Source: Rhizobium esperanzae (GTDB lineage Bacteria > Pseudomonadota > Alphaproteobacteria > Rhizobiales > Rhizobiaceae). From it: a stretch of 64,000 nt of DNA. Below are positions 1 to 8,468 of the stretch, piece after piece (position 1 is the first letter of the stretch; every line of letters starts with the position of its first letter). Made by a program: the position numbers and the translations under genes. The notes beneath the pieces are model-generated. The model ran no database searches. It saw only the letters and a list, made by a program, of their open reading frames with translations, and was not told where the DNA came from. The stretch lies in the NCBI RefSeq assembly GCF_002204185.1, contig NZ_MXPU01000021.1, positions 50,893-114,892 of the forward strand. Direction: 5' to 3'.

Positions 1-2
1 CG

Positions 3-560
3 ATGGGTTTCCTCGTCGACGAGGAGACGGCGATGATCTGGCGCGGGCCGATGGTCCAGTCGGCGCTGTTGCAGATGCTGCGCGAAGTGGCATGGGGCGA
101 GCTCGACGTCCTCGTCGTCGACATGCCGCCCGGCACCGGCGATGCGCAATTGACGATGGCCCAGCAAGTGCCGCTTGCCGGCGCCGTCATCGTTTCCACG
201 CCGCAGGACCTTGCCCTGATTGACGCCCGCAAGGGCCTCAACATGTTCCGCAAAGTCGAGGTGCCGGTTCTCGGCATCGTCGAAAACATGAGCTATTTCA
301 TAGCGCCCGACACCGGCACCCGCTACGACATCTTCGGTCATGGCGGCGCCCGCAAGGAGGCCGAGCGCATCGGCGTGCCCTTCCTCGGCGAAGTGCCGCT
401 GACGATGAACATCCGCGAAACGTCAGATGCCGGCACGCCGCTCGTCGCCTCCGATCCGAACGGCGTCGTCGCCGGCATCTATCGCGGCATCGCCGCCAAG
501 GTGTGGCAGCAGCTCGGCGGCCAGCCCCAGCGCCCGGCGCCGGCGATCGTTTTTGAATGA
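3..560 (+). CDS. mrp: Mrp/NBP35-family P-loop ATPase, 5'-truncated by window edge
   Basis: This is the C-terminal 185 residues of an Mrp/ApbC-type iron-sulfur cluster carrier ATPase; the N-terminal part with the Walker A loop lies before the window. Family hallmarks are visible: WRGPMVQSALLQML, the switch/Walker B-like segment LVVDMPPGTGD, the STPQDLALIDARKG helix and GIVENMSYF. In the family these proteins bind and transfer Fe-S clusters as dimers in the cytosol. The segment after ENMSYF, which in many Mrp proteins holds a CxxC cluster-binding pair, reads IAPDTGTRYDIFG and has no cysteine. The first ATG seen (base 3) is an internal methionine, not the true start. Family assignment is firm; Fe-S transfer by this copy is inferred. 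Confidence 0.9.
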   Translation: MGFLVDEETAMIWRGPMVQSALLQMLREVAWGELDVLVVDMPPGTGDAQLTMAQQVPLAGAVIVSTPQDLALIDARKGLNMFRKVEVPVLGIVENMSYFIAPDTGTRYDIFGHGGARKEAERIGVPFLGEVPLTMNIRETSDAGTPLVASDPNGVVAGIYRGIAAKVWQQLGGQPQRPAPAIVFE

Positions 561-1013
561 CGTCTCCGGTTATGAGCAGGACTTCCCGGCCAGGGCGCGC
601 ATGAGAGCAAAGCGCTGAGCCGCCGAATCACCGTTGCGATCACCCCGAATTGTGCGGGAAATGTGGTGAAAAGCCGCGCTTCACGGAAGATGTCTTGATT
701 ATTTCACGGCTTTGCTTCATATGCCGCGGCGCCATGATGGCATTGCTGCAGATGCTCAACGACGGCCGTCTTCGTTTCGAAGGTCCGGCCCGCCTGCAAG
801 GTCGAAGGATGGGTACTGCGATGCGGTGGAGCACAATGGGCATGCTGGCTTTTGCGGCCGGATGCAGCCGGAGTTGTATGAACTTTCTTGATCTGCTTCC
901 GTTTGGACCTGGGACGTGCCAGCCTCGCATTGCCGCGATGGCGGACGGATGGAAAGGCTTGCGATGAAGATGGCGATGACCACGAAGTGTCGTGAGCATC
1001 GGAGACGCTGCCG
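561..1013. other. Intergenic region, no gene recognised
   Basis: These 453 bases separate mrp from the CorA-type gene. Short open frames exist on both strands (for example 650-967 plus and 640-999 minus) but their translations show no domain, no good ribosome binding site and no codon bias. No tRNA, convincing terminator or repeat was seen. The promoter for the downstream transporter probably lies in the right half, but I could not assign boxes. Confidence 0.5.
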
Positions 1014-1988
1014 GTGATCACCGCTTACCTTTCCAATTGCAAATCGGTCGAGATCCGCGATCTCGCGCAGCCGGTATCCTTTCCCGAGGATGTCGTCTGG
1101 ATCGACATGATCGAGCCGAGCCGCGAGGAGGAGCTTTATGTCGAGAAGGTTCTCGGCATCGAGGTTCCGACCCGTGACGATCTCAAGGACATCGAACCTT
1201 CGGCTCGCCTTTATATCGAAAACGACGCCGTCTTCATGACCGCTTCGCTGGTCTGGAAGGCCGATACCGACGCGCCGACGCTGACCGATGTCGCCTTCAT
1301 CCTGGCCGAAAACCGCCTGGTCACCATCCGCTACGCCCAACCGAAATCCTTTGCGCTGTTTATCGCCGCCCTGCACCGGCTGCCGGAAAACTGGCGCAGC
1401 GGCGCGGCCCTTCTCGCCAAGCTGCTGGAGACGATCGTCGACCGGACTGCCGAAATCCTCGAAACCTCCGTCTCGCGCATCGACATCTTATCGACGCATG
1501 TCTTCGGCAAGGCGAAAAAGGTCCGCAAGCCTTCGAACTACCTCGAGCAGAAATTGCGCGATATCGCCGGTCATCACCGCATGATCAGCAAGCTGCGAGA
1601 CAGTCTCGGCTCGCTTTCCCGGCTTCTGACGTTCCTTTACACGATCCCGGCGATCCAGCAGGACCACGAGGCGAAGGAGCTCTGCCGCACCGTCTCGCGC
1701 GATATTCAGTCGCTGTCGGAGCATGCCTCCTTCGTTGCCGCCAACATCACCTTCCTGCTCGATGCCTCGCTCGGCCTCATCAACATCGAACAGAACTCGA
1801 TCATCAAGATTTTCTCGATCGCCTCGGTCGTGTTCCTGCCGCCGACATTGGTCGCCTCCATCTATGGCATGAATTTTCAGGTCATGCCGGAACTGGCCTG
1901 GACGGCGGGTTATCCCTATTCGCTGGCCTTGATGGTAATATCGGCCGTCATTCCTTTTTTCTTTTTTCGCTGGAAAGGCTGGCTCTGA
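1014..1988 (+). CDS. CorA-family magnesium/divalent cation transporter
   Basis: A 324-residue CorA-type channel subunit for Mg2+ (possibly Co2+ or Ni2+) uptake at the inner membrane. The long N-terminal cytoplasmic domain (about residues 1-255) is rich in helices. Two membrane segments close the protein, with the signature YGMNF at the end of the first (about residues 280-284) and a final segment SLALMVISAVIPFFFF followed by a positive tail, RWKGW. Length is normal for the family. The chosen start is GTG at 1014; no strong Shine-Dalgarno precedes it, so the start is less certain than the product. kup follows after 18 bases and may be co-transcribed. A second, ZntB-like member lies at 52985-53980. 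Confidence 0.88.
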   Translation: MITAYLSNCKSVEIRDLAQPVSFPEDVVWIDMIEPSREEELYVEKVLGIEVPTRDDLKDIEPSARLYIENDAVFMTASLVWKADTDAPTLTDVAFILAENRLVTIRYAQPKSFALFIAALHRLPENWRSGAALLAKLLETIVDRTAEILETSVSRIDILSTHVFGKAKKVRKPSNYLEQKLRDIAGHHRMISKLRDSLGSLSRLLTFLYTIPAIQQDHEAKELCRTVSRDIQSLSEHASFVAANITFLLDASLGLINIEQNSIIKIFSIASVVFLPPTLVASIYGMNFQVMPELAWTAGYPYSLALMVISAVIPFFFFRWKGWL

Positions 1989-2006
1989 GGAGCTTGTTGA
2001 AATTTC

Positions 2007-3908
2007 ATGTCCGAAGAGAGCCATCCTCCGCACGAAGGCCATATGACGCCGCGCAAGCTGTTCTATCTCGCGCTCGGTTCCGTCGGTGTCGTCTATGGCG
2101 ATATCGGCACGAGCCCGCTCTACGCTTTTCGCGAGGCGCTGAAGCCCGTCGCCCATGACGGCGTCACCCGTTTCGAGGTCATCAGTCTGATTTCGTTGAT
2201 GATCTGGGCGCTGACCATCATCGTCACCATCAAATACGTTCTCTTCCTGCTGCGCGCCGACAACGACGGGGAGGGCGGCACGCTGTCGCTGCTCGCCCTT
2301 CTGATGAAGACCGCCAACGGCCATACCGCAATGCTGATGCTGCTCGGACTGATGGGCGCTGCCCTGTTCCTCGGCGATGCGATGATCACGCCGGCGCTTT
2401 CGGTGCTGTCGGCCGTCGAGGGTCTGAAGCTCGTCACGCCCAGCCTGGCGGAATACATCGTGCCGATCTCGGTGGCGATCCTGGTGCTGCTCTTCGTCGT
2501 GCAGTCGCGCGGCACCGGGGCCGTCGCCAAATTCTTCGGCCCGATCACCGCCGTCTGGTTCCTCGTCATCGCCGCCGCCGGCATTTCCCACATCTCCGAC
2601 GATTTCGGCATTCTGGCCGCCTTCAACCCCTATTATGCCGTCAGCTTCCTGCTGCATGAGGGTTTTTACGGTGTCGTCGTGCTTGGTGCCGTCTTCCTGA
2701 CGGTGACGGGCGCCGAGGCGCTTTATGCCGATCTCGGCCATTTCGGCCGTCGCCCGATCCAATGGGCCTGGTTCGCGCTGGTGTTTCCGGCGTTGACGCT
2801 GAACTATCTCGGGCAGGGCGCGCTCGTGCTCGGCAGACCGGAGACGATGTCCGATCCCTTCTATCTGATGTTTCCGCAATGGGCGCTGCTGCCGGTCGTC
2901 ATCCTCGCCACCGCCGCAACAATCATCGCCAGCCAGGCCGTCATAACGGGGGCCTTTTCGCTGGTGCGCCAGGGCATCAACCTCGGCTTCCTGCCGCGCA
3001 TGGAAATCCTCTTCACCTCGGAAACCAATACCGGACAAATCTTCTTGCCGTCGGTCAACGCCGTGCTGTTTTTTGGCGTCATTTTCCTGGTGTTAAGCTT
3101 CAAGACGTCGGACGCATTGGCGACCGCCTACGGCATCTCCGTCACCGGCGCCATGGTCGTCACCTCGATCATGGCCTTCGAATTCGTCCGTGCCCGCTGG
3201 AACTGGTCGCTGCCGGTAGCGGTGATCGCGCTCGCGCCGCTCGTCGTGCTCGAAATGATCTTCCTCGGCGCCAATCTTCTGAAGATCCACGATGGCGGCT
3301 ATATCCCGATCCTGATCGCCACCGCCTTTACCGTCGTCATGTGGACCTGGCGCCGCGGCACCGCGATCCTGATGGAGAAGACCCGGCACACCGATATTCC
3401 GCTCGCCTCCTTCGTCAGCTCCATCGAGCGCAAGAGCGAGCATTCGCCGGCCCAGGTTCCGGGCACGGCGATCTTCCTGACCAGTGATCCGGAATCGGCC
3501 CCCGCCGCCCTGCTGCACAATCTCAAGCACAACCACGTGCTTCACGATCGCAACGTCATCCTGACGATCCGCACGGTCAACAAGCCGCGTGTACCGAGCC
3601 ACGACCGCTATAAGGTCGAGCCGATTTCCGAACGCTTCTCGCGCGTCGAGCTGCTCTTCGGCTTCATGGAATCGCAGAACGTCTCGCAGGCGCTGGCGAC
3701 GCTGCGCAAGACCGGACTGAAGTTCGACATCATGTCGACCTCCTTCTATCTTGGCCGCCGCAAGCTGGTGCCGGATGCCAAGTCGGGCATGCCCTACTGG
3801 CAGGACCGGCTCTACATTGCGCTGGCCAACGCCGCCGCCAACCCCTCGGACTACTTCCGCCTGCCGGCAAACCGCGTGGTGGAACTGGGATCGCATGTGA
3901 TCATTTGA
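2007..3908 (+). CDS. kup: Kup-type low-affinity potassium transporter
   Basis: A 633-residue K+/H+ symporter of the KUP/HAK/KT family. Near the N-terminus it has the family signature LGSVGVVYGDIGTSPLYAFR (about residues 18-37), then about twelve membrane segments up to residue 440. A hydrophilic C-terminal cytoplasmic domain follows, with the typical FLTSDPESAPAALLHNLKHN stretch. Length matches the family. The ATG at 2007 has GAGGAG some 13 bases upstream, which is rather far; an internal ATG at 2043 would start at MTPRKLFYLALG and is a real alternative. The corA-type gene ends 18 bases upstream, so the two cation transporters may be one transcript. Rhizobia often carry several kup copies, so no copy number is assigned. 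Confidence 0.95.
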   Translation: MSEESHPPHEGHMTPRKLFYLALGSVGVVYGDIGTSPLYAFREALKPVAHDGVTRFEVISLISLMIWALTIIVTIKYVLFLLRADNDGEGGTLSLLALLMKTANGHTAMLMLLGLMGAALFLGDAMITPALSVLSAVEGLKLVTPSLAEYIVPISVAILVLLFVVQSRGTGAVAKFFGPITAVWFLVIAAAGISHISDDFGILAAFNPYYAVSFLLHEGFYGVVVLGAVFLTVTGAEALYADLGHFGRRPIQWAWFALVFPALTLNYLGQGALVLGRPETMSDPFYLMFPQWALLPVVILATAATIIASQAVITGAFSLVRQGINLGFLPRMEILFTSETNTGQIFLPSVNAVLFFGVIFLVLSFKTSDALATAYGISVTGAMVVTSIMAFEFVRARWNWSLPVAVIALAPLVVLEMIFLGANLLKIHDGGYIPILIATAFTVVMWTWRRGTAILMEKTRHTDIPLASFVSSIERKSEHSPAQVPGTAIFLTSDPESAPAALLHNLKHNHVLHDRNVILTIRTVNKPRVPSHDRYKVEPISERFSRVELLFGFMESQNVSQALATLRKTGLKFDIMSTSFYLGRRKLVPDAKSGMPYWQDRLYIALANAAANPSDYFRLPANRVVELGSHVII

Positions 3909-4038
3909 GGGGTTGGGGAGGGGACTTTGTAAGGGATGCGTCCCGTCAAACCAGCTACGTTAGAACATCCAAAAACTCCCACTGCTACTTTCCGGCACGC
4001 CTCGTTAACCGGACGTCAAGGTTAATGAGAGATTTTCG

Positions 4039-5250
4039 ATGGCATGTTCCCGCGTTTCATGCCCGGAGTTCGTGTTGCGTCGAAAGAGCCCTTCCCGTAG
4101 CAAGCTGCGTCTTCTCCCCGAGAACTGGGTGTCGCCCGCCATCTTCGGGCTTGCCGGCTGGCTGATCTTCCCGAGCGTTGCCTCCCACGCCGATCTCGCC
4201 ACGATGCTCGCCGGTCTCGATCGTGAGGGGGAGAGCTGGCGCATGGTGCTGACCAATTCGCCGGCCGGCTCCATCCACCAGGCCGAGCTCGCCTTCGCCG
4301 ATCCGGCAGCGACCGGCTCGATCGCCTCAGACGCCGGCATGGTGCTGCCCGATGGCCGCAAGGTGGCTTTTACGGCCAAGGACAAGGGTCACGAGGACAC
4401 GCCGGACGAGGACCGCGTCATTCGCGGCACGAAGAAAGGCCGCGTTGTCGCCGTCGAGAAGATGCAGCCGCCGAAGGATTTTTCCGCCGGCTCGATTCTC
4501 GAGCGCACCAAGATGCTGTTCACCCCGAATTTCGATCTCAAGGACCGGTCGGCTTTCGTCAAGCCGAAGATCCAGGGCAGGGAAATCGAGATCGCCACCT
4601 CTTTCTATAAGAAGCAGCCGGTGATGCCGGAGGTCGGCGTGCCGGCGATGCTCGCAAGCCTCGTTACCAGCAACAAGGCCGACGTGCTTGCCACCGCCTA
4701 TGCGCCGACGGCACCGGATTATGCCCGCCAGTCGCCCTTCGATTCGATCCTGACCGAACCGGACAGCGGCCGCTTCGTGCCCCAGATCGGTCCGGGCGAC
4801 CACGCCTGGGCCGCAAGCGTGCTGCCGCCGAGCGTCTTCTCCGCCCGCGAGCAACAATGCCTTGCCTCCGGCATCTATTTCGAGGCGCGCGGGGAATCGG
4901 TGAAGGGCCAGGCGGCCGTCGCCCAGGTCATCCTCAACCGTGTCCGCAACCCCGCCTATCCCAAGAGCATTTGCGGCGTCGTCTATCAGAACGAGGATTG
5001 GCGCAACCGCTGCCAGTTTTCCTTCGCCTGCGACAGCATCAAGGACCGGGTGAATTCGCAATATCACTGGCGGGTGGCCCGCGACGTGGCCATGGCGGTG
5101 ACATCAGGCAAGATCTGGCTGCCGCAGGTAGGTTCGGCAACACACTACCACGCCGTCTATGTCCGCCCGAAATGGGCAAAGACCATGGAAAAGGTCGGGC
5201 GCATCGGTCTCCACGTCTTCTACCGCACCTATGGCGGCGGCTGGAGCTAA
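4039..5250 (+). CDS. SleB-like cell wall hydrolase (Hydrolase_2 domain)
   Basis: A 403-residue protein with an N-terminal basic stretch followed by one hydrophobic segment (about residues 30-50, WVSPAIFGLAGWLIF). This probably anchors or exports it to the periplasm. Residues about 270-400 form the cell-wall hydrolase domain named for the spore-cortex enzyme SleB: CLASGIYFEARGESVKGQAA, VILNRVRNPAYPKSICGVVY, CQFSFACD and a late SATHYHAVYV. The glutamate in YFEARGE is the likely catalytic acid. In non-sporulating alphaproteobacteria such proteins are thought to cut peptidoglycan glycan strands. The middle region (about 60-265) shows no known domain. The ATG at 4039 sits 130 bases after kup, probably with its own promoter. 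Substrate and role here are inferred. Confidence 0.85.
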   Translation: MACSRVSCPEFVLRRKSPSRSKLRLLPENWVSPAIFGLAGWLIFPSVASHADLATMLAGLDREGESWRMVLTNSPAGSIHQAELAFADPAATGSIASDAGMVLPDGRKVAFTAKDKGHEDTPDEDRVIRGTKKGRVVAVEKMQPPKDFSAGSILERTKMLFTPNFDLKDRSAFVKPKIQGREIEIATSFYKKQPVMPEVGVPAMLASLVTSNKADVLATAYAPTAPDYARQSPFDSILTEPDSGRFVPQIGPGDHAWAASVLPPSVFSAREQQCLASGIYFEARGESVKGQAAVAQVILNRVRNPAYPKSICGVVYQNEDWRNRCQFSFACDSIKDRVNSQYHWRVARDVAMAVTSGKIWLPQVGSATHYHAVYVRPKWAKTMEKVGRIGLHVFYRTYGGGWS

Positions 5251-5389
5251 GAGAATCCGTCAGGGCGGCAGCGATTTCCGGCCCGCAAAAGCGGATTCTT
5301 TGCGTCGAATTTGCTCACACGGCTGAATATCGATATATCACATTGATTTTACACAACTATTTTCTGGCTGGACAGAAGCCGTCTACGCC

Positions 5390-5418
5390 TTGACTATACC
5401 AATCCCTAAAACTATGTT
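5390..5418 (+). promoter_or_regulatory. Candidate sigma-70 promoter of the F0 operon
   Basis: TTGACT at 5390-5395 and TATGTT at 5413-5418 are separated by exactly 17 bases, close to the housekeeping consensus. This would start transcription near 5425 and leave a leader of about 100 bases before atpI. No other gene lies between the cell-wall hydrolase and atpI. Confidence 0.6.
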
Positions 5419-5522
5419 GCGCGCGACTTCAGAACGGGCCGGAAGGGTCTCAACCTTCGCGTCCGGGGTCCGAATGACCGGGGTAGCGGGAGTGCGGGCG
5501 ACGGGCAGGCGAGGAGAGATCC

Positions 5523-5861
5523 ATGGCGGACGACCGCGAGGAAAGTCTTGAGAAGCGCCGTGCGCAACTGGGAGCGGAACTCGCGACCAAGCGCGCTGAG
5601 GCGGGAGTGGAACAAGCAAGCGAGGCCCAAGCCGAGGTAAGCCGCAAAGGTTATGCCCAGGCGATGAAGCTTTCCAGTGAGTTCATTGCCGCAATCGTCG
5701 TCGGTGCCGTCCTTGGCTATCTTCTCGACCGTTTTGTTGGCACGGCGCCTTGGGGGTTGATTGTTCTTCTGCTTCTCGGATTCTGTGCCGGCGTTCTGAA
5801 CGTGCTGCGTTCTGCGGGGGTGGTGGCTCATCCGCTGGACGACCAGGACGATAAGAAATAG
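5523..5861 (+). CDS. atpI: ATP synthase accessory protein AtpI
   Basis: A 112-residue AtpI-type protein, the usual first gene of alphaproteobacterial F0 operons and thought to assist c-ring assembly. The N-terminal 45 residues are charged and helical. Two membrane segments follow: FIAAIVVGAVLGYLLDRF (about 52-69) and WGLIVLLLLGFCAGVLNVLR (about 75-94). The C-terminus ends in DDQDDKK. The ATG at 5523 has a GAGGAGAG ribosome binding site five to eight bases upstream. It heads the unit atpI-atpB-atpE-atpF'-atpF, 63 bases before atpB. Confidence 0.92.
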   Translation: MADDREESLEKRRAQLGAELATKRAEAGVEQASEAQAEVSRKGYAQAMKLSSEFIAAIVVGAVLGYLLDRFVGTAPWGLIVLLLLGFCAGVLNVLRSAGVVAHPLDDQDDKK

Positions 5862-5924
5862 AGGGCCGGTCCCGGTCCAGTCCAATGACCCCGCGTCCTG
5901 CGGGCCAAAGAGAGAGAACAAGCG

Positions 5925-6677
5925 GTGTCTAACGATCCGACTCATCAGTTCCTGATCCAGAAGATTGTCCCGATCGAAATCGGCGGAATTGATTTTTCGT
6001 TCACCAATGCATCGCTCTTCATGGCCGCTTCGGCTGCCGTTGCCGCCGGCTTCCTGTATTTCGCGACCTCGAACCGCGCCATCGTGCCGGGCCGTTCGCA
6101 GTCGGTCGCCGAAATGTCCTATGAATTCATCGCCAACATGCTGAAGGAAGGCGCGGGCAAGCAGGGACTGAAGTTCTTCCCGCTGGTCTTCTCGCTCTTC
6201 ATGTTCGTGCTGACGGCGAACCTGCTCGGCATGTTCCCCTATTTCTTCACGATCACCAGCCAGATCATCGTCACTTTCGCGCTGGCGATCCTCGTCATCA
6301 GCACGGTTCTGATCTACGGCTTCTATAAGCACGGTTTCCACTTCCTGAATGTCTTCGTACCCTCGGGTGTGCCGGGCATATTGCTGCCGCTGGTCGTCGC
6401 GATCGAAATCATTTCCTTCCTGTCCCGTCCGATTTCGCTCTCTGTTCGTCTTTTCGCGAACATGCTCGCCGGTCACATCACGCTGAAGGTGTTCGCAGGC
6501 TTCGTCGCCTCGCTCGGAGCCCTCGGTGCCGTTGGTATCGGCGGAGCTATTCTTCCCCTCATCATGACCGTCGCCCTGACCGGTCTCGAGTTCCTCGTTG
6601 CCTTCCTCCAGGCTTACGTCTTTGCGGTGCTGACTTGCATGTACCTCAACGACGCGATCCATCCGGGCGGGCACTAA
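5925..6677 (+). CDS. atpB: F0F1 ATP synthase subunit a
   Basis: Subunit a (250 residues) forms the two proton half-channels beside the c-ring in the inner membrane. Several membrane helices are evident. The essential arginine is in SVRLFANMLAGH (about residue 173), and the following segment LKVFAGFVASLGALG and the late LTGLEFLVAFLQAYVFAVL match the conserved a-subunit helices. The start is GTG at 5925 with AGAGAGA about ten bases upstream. The protein would begin MSNDPTHQFLIQKIVPIEIG. It lies between atpI and atpE in the F0 operon; 67 bases separate it from atpE. Confidence 0.97.
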   Translation: MSNDPTHQFLIQKIVPIEIGGIDFSFTNASLFMAASAAVAAGFLYFATSNRAIVPGRSQSVAEMSYEFIANMLKEGAGKQGLKFFPLVFSLFMFVLTANLLGMFPYFFTITSQIIVTFALAILVISTVLIYGFYKHGFHFLNVFVPSGVPGILLPLVVAIEIISFLSRPISLSVRLFANMLAGHITLKVFAGFVASLGALGAVGIGGAILPLIMTVALTGLEFLVAFLQAYVFAVLTCMYLNDAIHPGGH

Positions 6678-6744
6678 GGATAACGACATCGACGTCAAAG
6701 GGCGTCAGTCATTCGCCGCAACAACCATTTCAAAGGAGTTCAAC

Positions 6745-6972
6745 ATGGAAGCGGAAGCAGCAAAGTTCATCGGTGCAGGCCTGGCTTGCTTTGGTATGGC
6801 CGGTACGGCTCTCGGCCTCGGCAATATCTTCGGCAGCTACCTCTCCGGCGCTCTGCGCAATCCGTCTGCCGCTGACAGCCAGTTCGGCCGTCTGGTATTC
6901 GGCTTCGCCGTTACGGAAGCTCTGGGCATCTTCTCGCTGCTCGTCGCTCTCCTCCTCCTCTTCGCTGTCTGA
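6745..6972 (+). CDS. atpE: F0F1 ATP synthase subunit c
   Basis: A 75-residue proteolipid forming the rotating c-ring. Two helices flank the polar loop ALRNPSA (residues 36-42). The first helix is glycine-rich with alternating small residues. The proton-carrying carboxylate is Glu58 in AVTEALGIF, glutamate as in other alphaproteobacteria rather than the aspartate of E. coli. A strong AAAGGAG ribosome binding site lies seven bases before the ATG. The gene is followed by a stable intercistronic hairpin (6988-7019) that may raise atpE message relative to downstream genes. Confidence 0.97.
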   Translation: MEAEAAKFIGAGLACFGMAGTALGLGNIFGSYLSGALRNPSAADSQFGRLVFGFAVTEALGIFSLLVALLLLFAV

Positions 6973-6987
6973 TATCGGCGAATAATT

Positions 6988-7028
6988 GGATCACGGCCTG
7001 CGACCGCAAGCCGTGATCCTTTGCATTT
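6988..7028 (+). promoter_or_regulatory. Intercistronic hairpin between atpE and atpF'
   Basis: GGATCACGGC (6988-6997) and GCCGTGATCC (7010-7019) are perfect 10-base complements around a 12-base loop, followed by TTTGCATTT. It resembles a weak terminator or an RNA stabiliser. Its place directly after the high-copy c subunit suggests differential expression inside the operon by partial termination or 3'-end protection. The stem is seen; the role is inferred. Confidence 0.55.
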
Positions 7029-7049
7029 GCAGTCCACCTGGAGGTGAGC

Positions 7050-7673
7050 ATGTTTTTTGTGACCCCGGCTTACGCTGAAGAAGCACCGGCGGCAGCGACC
7101 GGCACGGATGCGCATGCCGCTCCGGCCGCAGGCGAGGTCCATACCGAGACCGGCGTTGCCGAAGGCGAACACGCCCGCGGCCCGTTCCCGCCTTTCGATT
7201 CGACGACCTACGCATCCCAGCTGCTCTGGCTGGTGATTACGTTCGGCGTCTTCTACCTCCTTATGCAAAAGGTCATCGCGCCGCGCATCGGGGCCATCCT
7301 CGATCAGCGCCACACGCGCATCTCCCAGGACCTGGAAGAAGCAGGCCGCCTGAAGGCGGAAGCCGACGCCGCCGTCCAGACCTATGAAGGCGAACTGGCC
7401 GCTGCCCGCGCCAAGTCCCACGCGATCGGCTCCGCCGCCCGTGACGCCGCCAAGGTCAAGGCCGAAGAGGATCGCCGCACCGTCGAGGCCAGCCTGTCGG
7501 AAAAGATCAAGGCTGCCGAAGCCCGCATCGCCGACATCAAGGCCAAGGCTTTCGCCGACGTCGGCACCATTGCCGAGGAAACGGCAGCCGCGGTCGTCGA
7601 ACAGCTGATCGGCAGCACCGCTGCGCAGGCAGACGTCGCGGCCGCCGTCGCGGCCGCCAAGAAGGAGGCTTGA
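7050..7673 (+). CDS. atpF2: F0F1 ATP synthase subunit b'
   Basis: The b' peripheral-stalk subunit, as found in bacteria that carry two different b subunits. An Ala/Glu/His-rich N-terminal extension (about 1-55) precedes one membrane segment (about 57-77, SQLLWLVITFGVFYLLMQKV). A long charged coiled coil follows to the end, ending VAAAVAAAKKEA. I chose ATG 7050 because GGAGG at 7040-7044 is ideally spaced; an in-frame GTG at 7044 overlaps that ribosome binding site and is unlikely. The gene is only three bases ahead of atpF, whose ribosome binding site lies in its last codons, so translation is probably coupled. The N-terminal extension contains a PAYAEE stretch that looks like a cleaved signal; this is inference. 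Confidence 0.93.
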   Translation: MFFVTPAYAEEAPAAATGTDAHAAPAAGEVHTETGVAEGEHARGPFPPFDSTTYASQLLWLVITFGVFYLLMQKVIAPRIGAILDQRHTRISQDLEEAGRLKAEADAAVQTYEGELAAARAKSHAIGSAARDAAKVKAEEDRRTVEASLSEKIKAAEARIADIKAKAFADVGTIAEETAAAVVEQLIGSTAAQADVAAAVAAAKKEA

Positions 7674-7676
7674 TCG

Positions 7677-8168
7677 ATGGAATTTCATTTCGACGCGACT
7701 TTCTTTGCATTTGTCGGTCTCATCCTCTTCCTGGCACTGGTCGTCTACCTCAAGGTTCCGGGCATGATGGCAAGGTCGCTCGACGACCGCGCCGACCAGA
7801 TCCGCAACGAACTTGCTGAAGCCAAGCGCCTGCGCGAGGAAGCCCAGCATCTGCTCGCCGAATACCAGCGCAAGCGCAAGGAAGCGGAAGCGGAGGCCGC
7901 CCATATTGTTGCCGCCGCCGAGCGCGAAGCCGAGATGCTGACCGCCGAGGCGAAGAAGAAGACGGAAGAATTCGTCGCCAACCGCACGGCGCTCTCCGAG
8001 CAGAAGATCAAGCAGGCCGAGGCCGATGCGATGAAGGCGGTGCGTTCCGCCGCAGTCGACCTGGCCATCGCGGCCGCCGAAACGGTGCTCGCCAAGAAGG
8101 CCGACGGCAAAGTCCAGTCCGAGCTCTTCGGCAACGCCGTCGGCCAGGTCAAGACGCGGCTCAACTGA
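7677..8168 (+). CDS. atpF: F0F1 ATP synthase subunit b
   Basis: The 163-residue b subunit of the peripheral stalk. It has one N-terminal membrane segment (about 5-25, FDATFFAFVGLILFLALVVY) and then a long amphipathic coiled coil with DDRADQIRNELAEAKRLREE and many Ala/Glu/Lys heptads. The AAGGAGG ribosome binding site lies inside the end of atpF'. It is the last gene of the F0 operon and is followed by a strong terminator. The F1 genes (atpHAGDC) are not in this window, which agrees with the split F0/F1 organisation usual in alphaproteobacteria. Confidence 0.96.
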   Translation: MEFHFDATFFAFVGLILFLALVVYLKVPGMMARSLDDRADQIRNELAEAKRLREEAQHLLAEYQRKRKEAEAEAAHIVAAAEREAEMLTAEAKKKTEEFVANRTALSEQKIKQAEADAMKAVRSAAVDLAIAAAETVLAKKADGKVQSELFGNAVGQVKTRLN

Positions 8169-8191
8169 GCGGTAGCGTATAGAATGAGGAG

Positions 8192-8222
8192 AAGGCCGGG
8201 CATGTCCCGGCCTTTTGTTGTT
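8192..8222 (+). terminator. Rho-independent terminator of the F0 operon
   Basis: AAGGCCGGG (8192-8200) pairs with CCCGGCCTT (8206-8214) around the loop CATGT and runs into TTTTGTTGTTGTTG. It lies 24 bases after the atpF stop. Confidence 0.88.
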
Positions 8223-8258
8223 GTTGAATACTCGATCTCGGGTCGAGGGCATACCGCT

Positions 8259-8394
8259 CCCTTTCGATTCCCTCTTCTCCCCTCGGGGGTCCGAAGGACG
8301 GGTCGAGACACGTGGCTCGACCCAGGTCGGTGCCCGTAGGGCGGACAAGGGGGCCGGGGAAGCCGGTCTTCCTTCTCCCCGCCGGAGAGATGCC
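8259..8394. repeat. Mosaic intergenic repeat, CCTTCGGACCCCCG family
   Basis: The space between the atp terminator and rnhB contains a module (8284-8332) that reappears at 11282-11330 with two mismatches in 49 bases. It includes a perfect stem GGGTCGAG/CTCGACCC. It is followed by GTAGGGCGGACAAGGGGGCC and a CTTCTCCCC-type hairpin segment, pieces also found near 20.1, 35.4 and 63.65 kb. No coding potential is seen. Confidence 0.7.
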
Positions 8395-8468
8395 GTGGCC
8401 TCTCTTTTCCTTACGCGCCTCTTACCGTGCTCGTCCGGCTTCTCATTGCCCGGTTTTCTTTGGGTGAC

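Noticed and set aside
650..967. Possible small Cys-rich protein in the mrp-CorA gap
   Set aside because: No good ribosome binding site, no conservation cue, and the frame is no better than others in the same gap.
1488..3038. Long minus-strand open frame opposite the CorA-type and kup genes
   Set aside because: Its translation is Arg/Asp/Gln/Gly-rich low-complexity sequence without a domain, as expected for the complement of high-G+C coding DNA; the plus strand carries two full transporters.
5412..6698. Minus-strand open frame opposite the F0 genes
   Set aside because: Antisense shadow of atpI and atpB; composition is artificial and no ribosome binding site precedes it.
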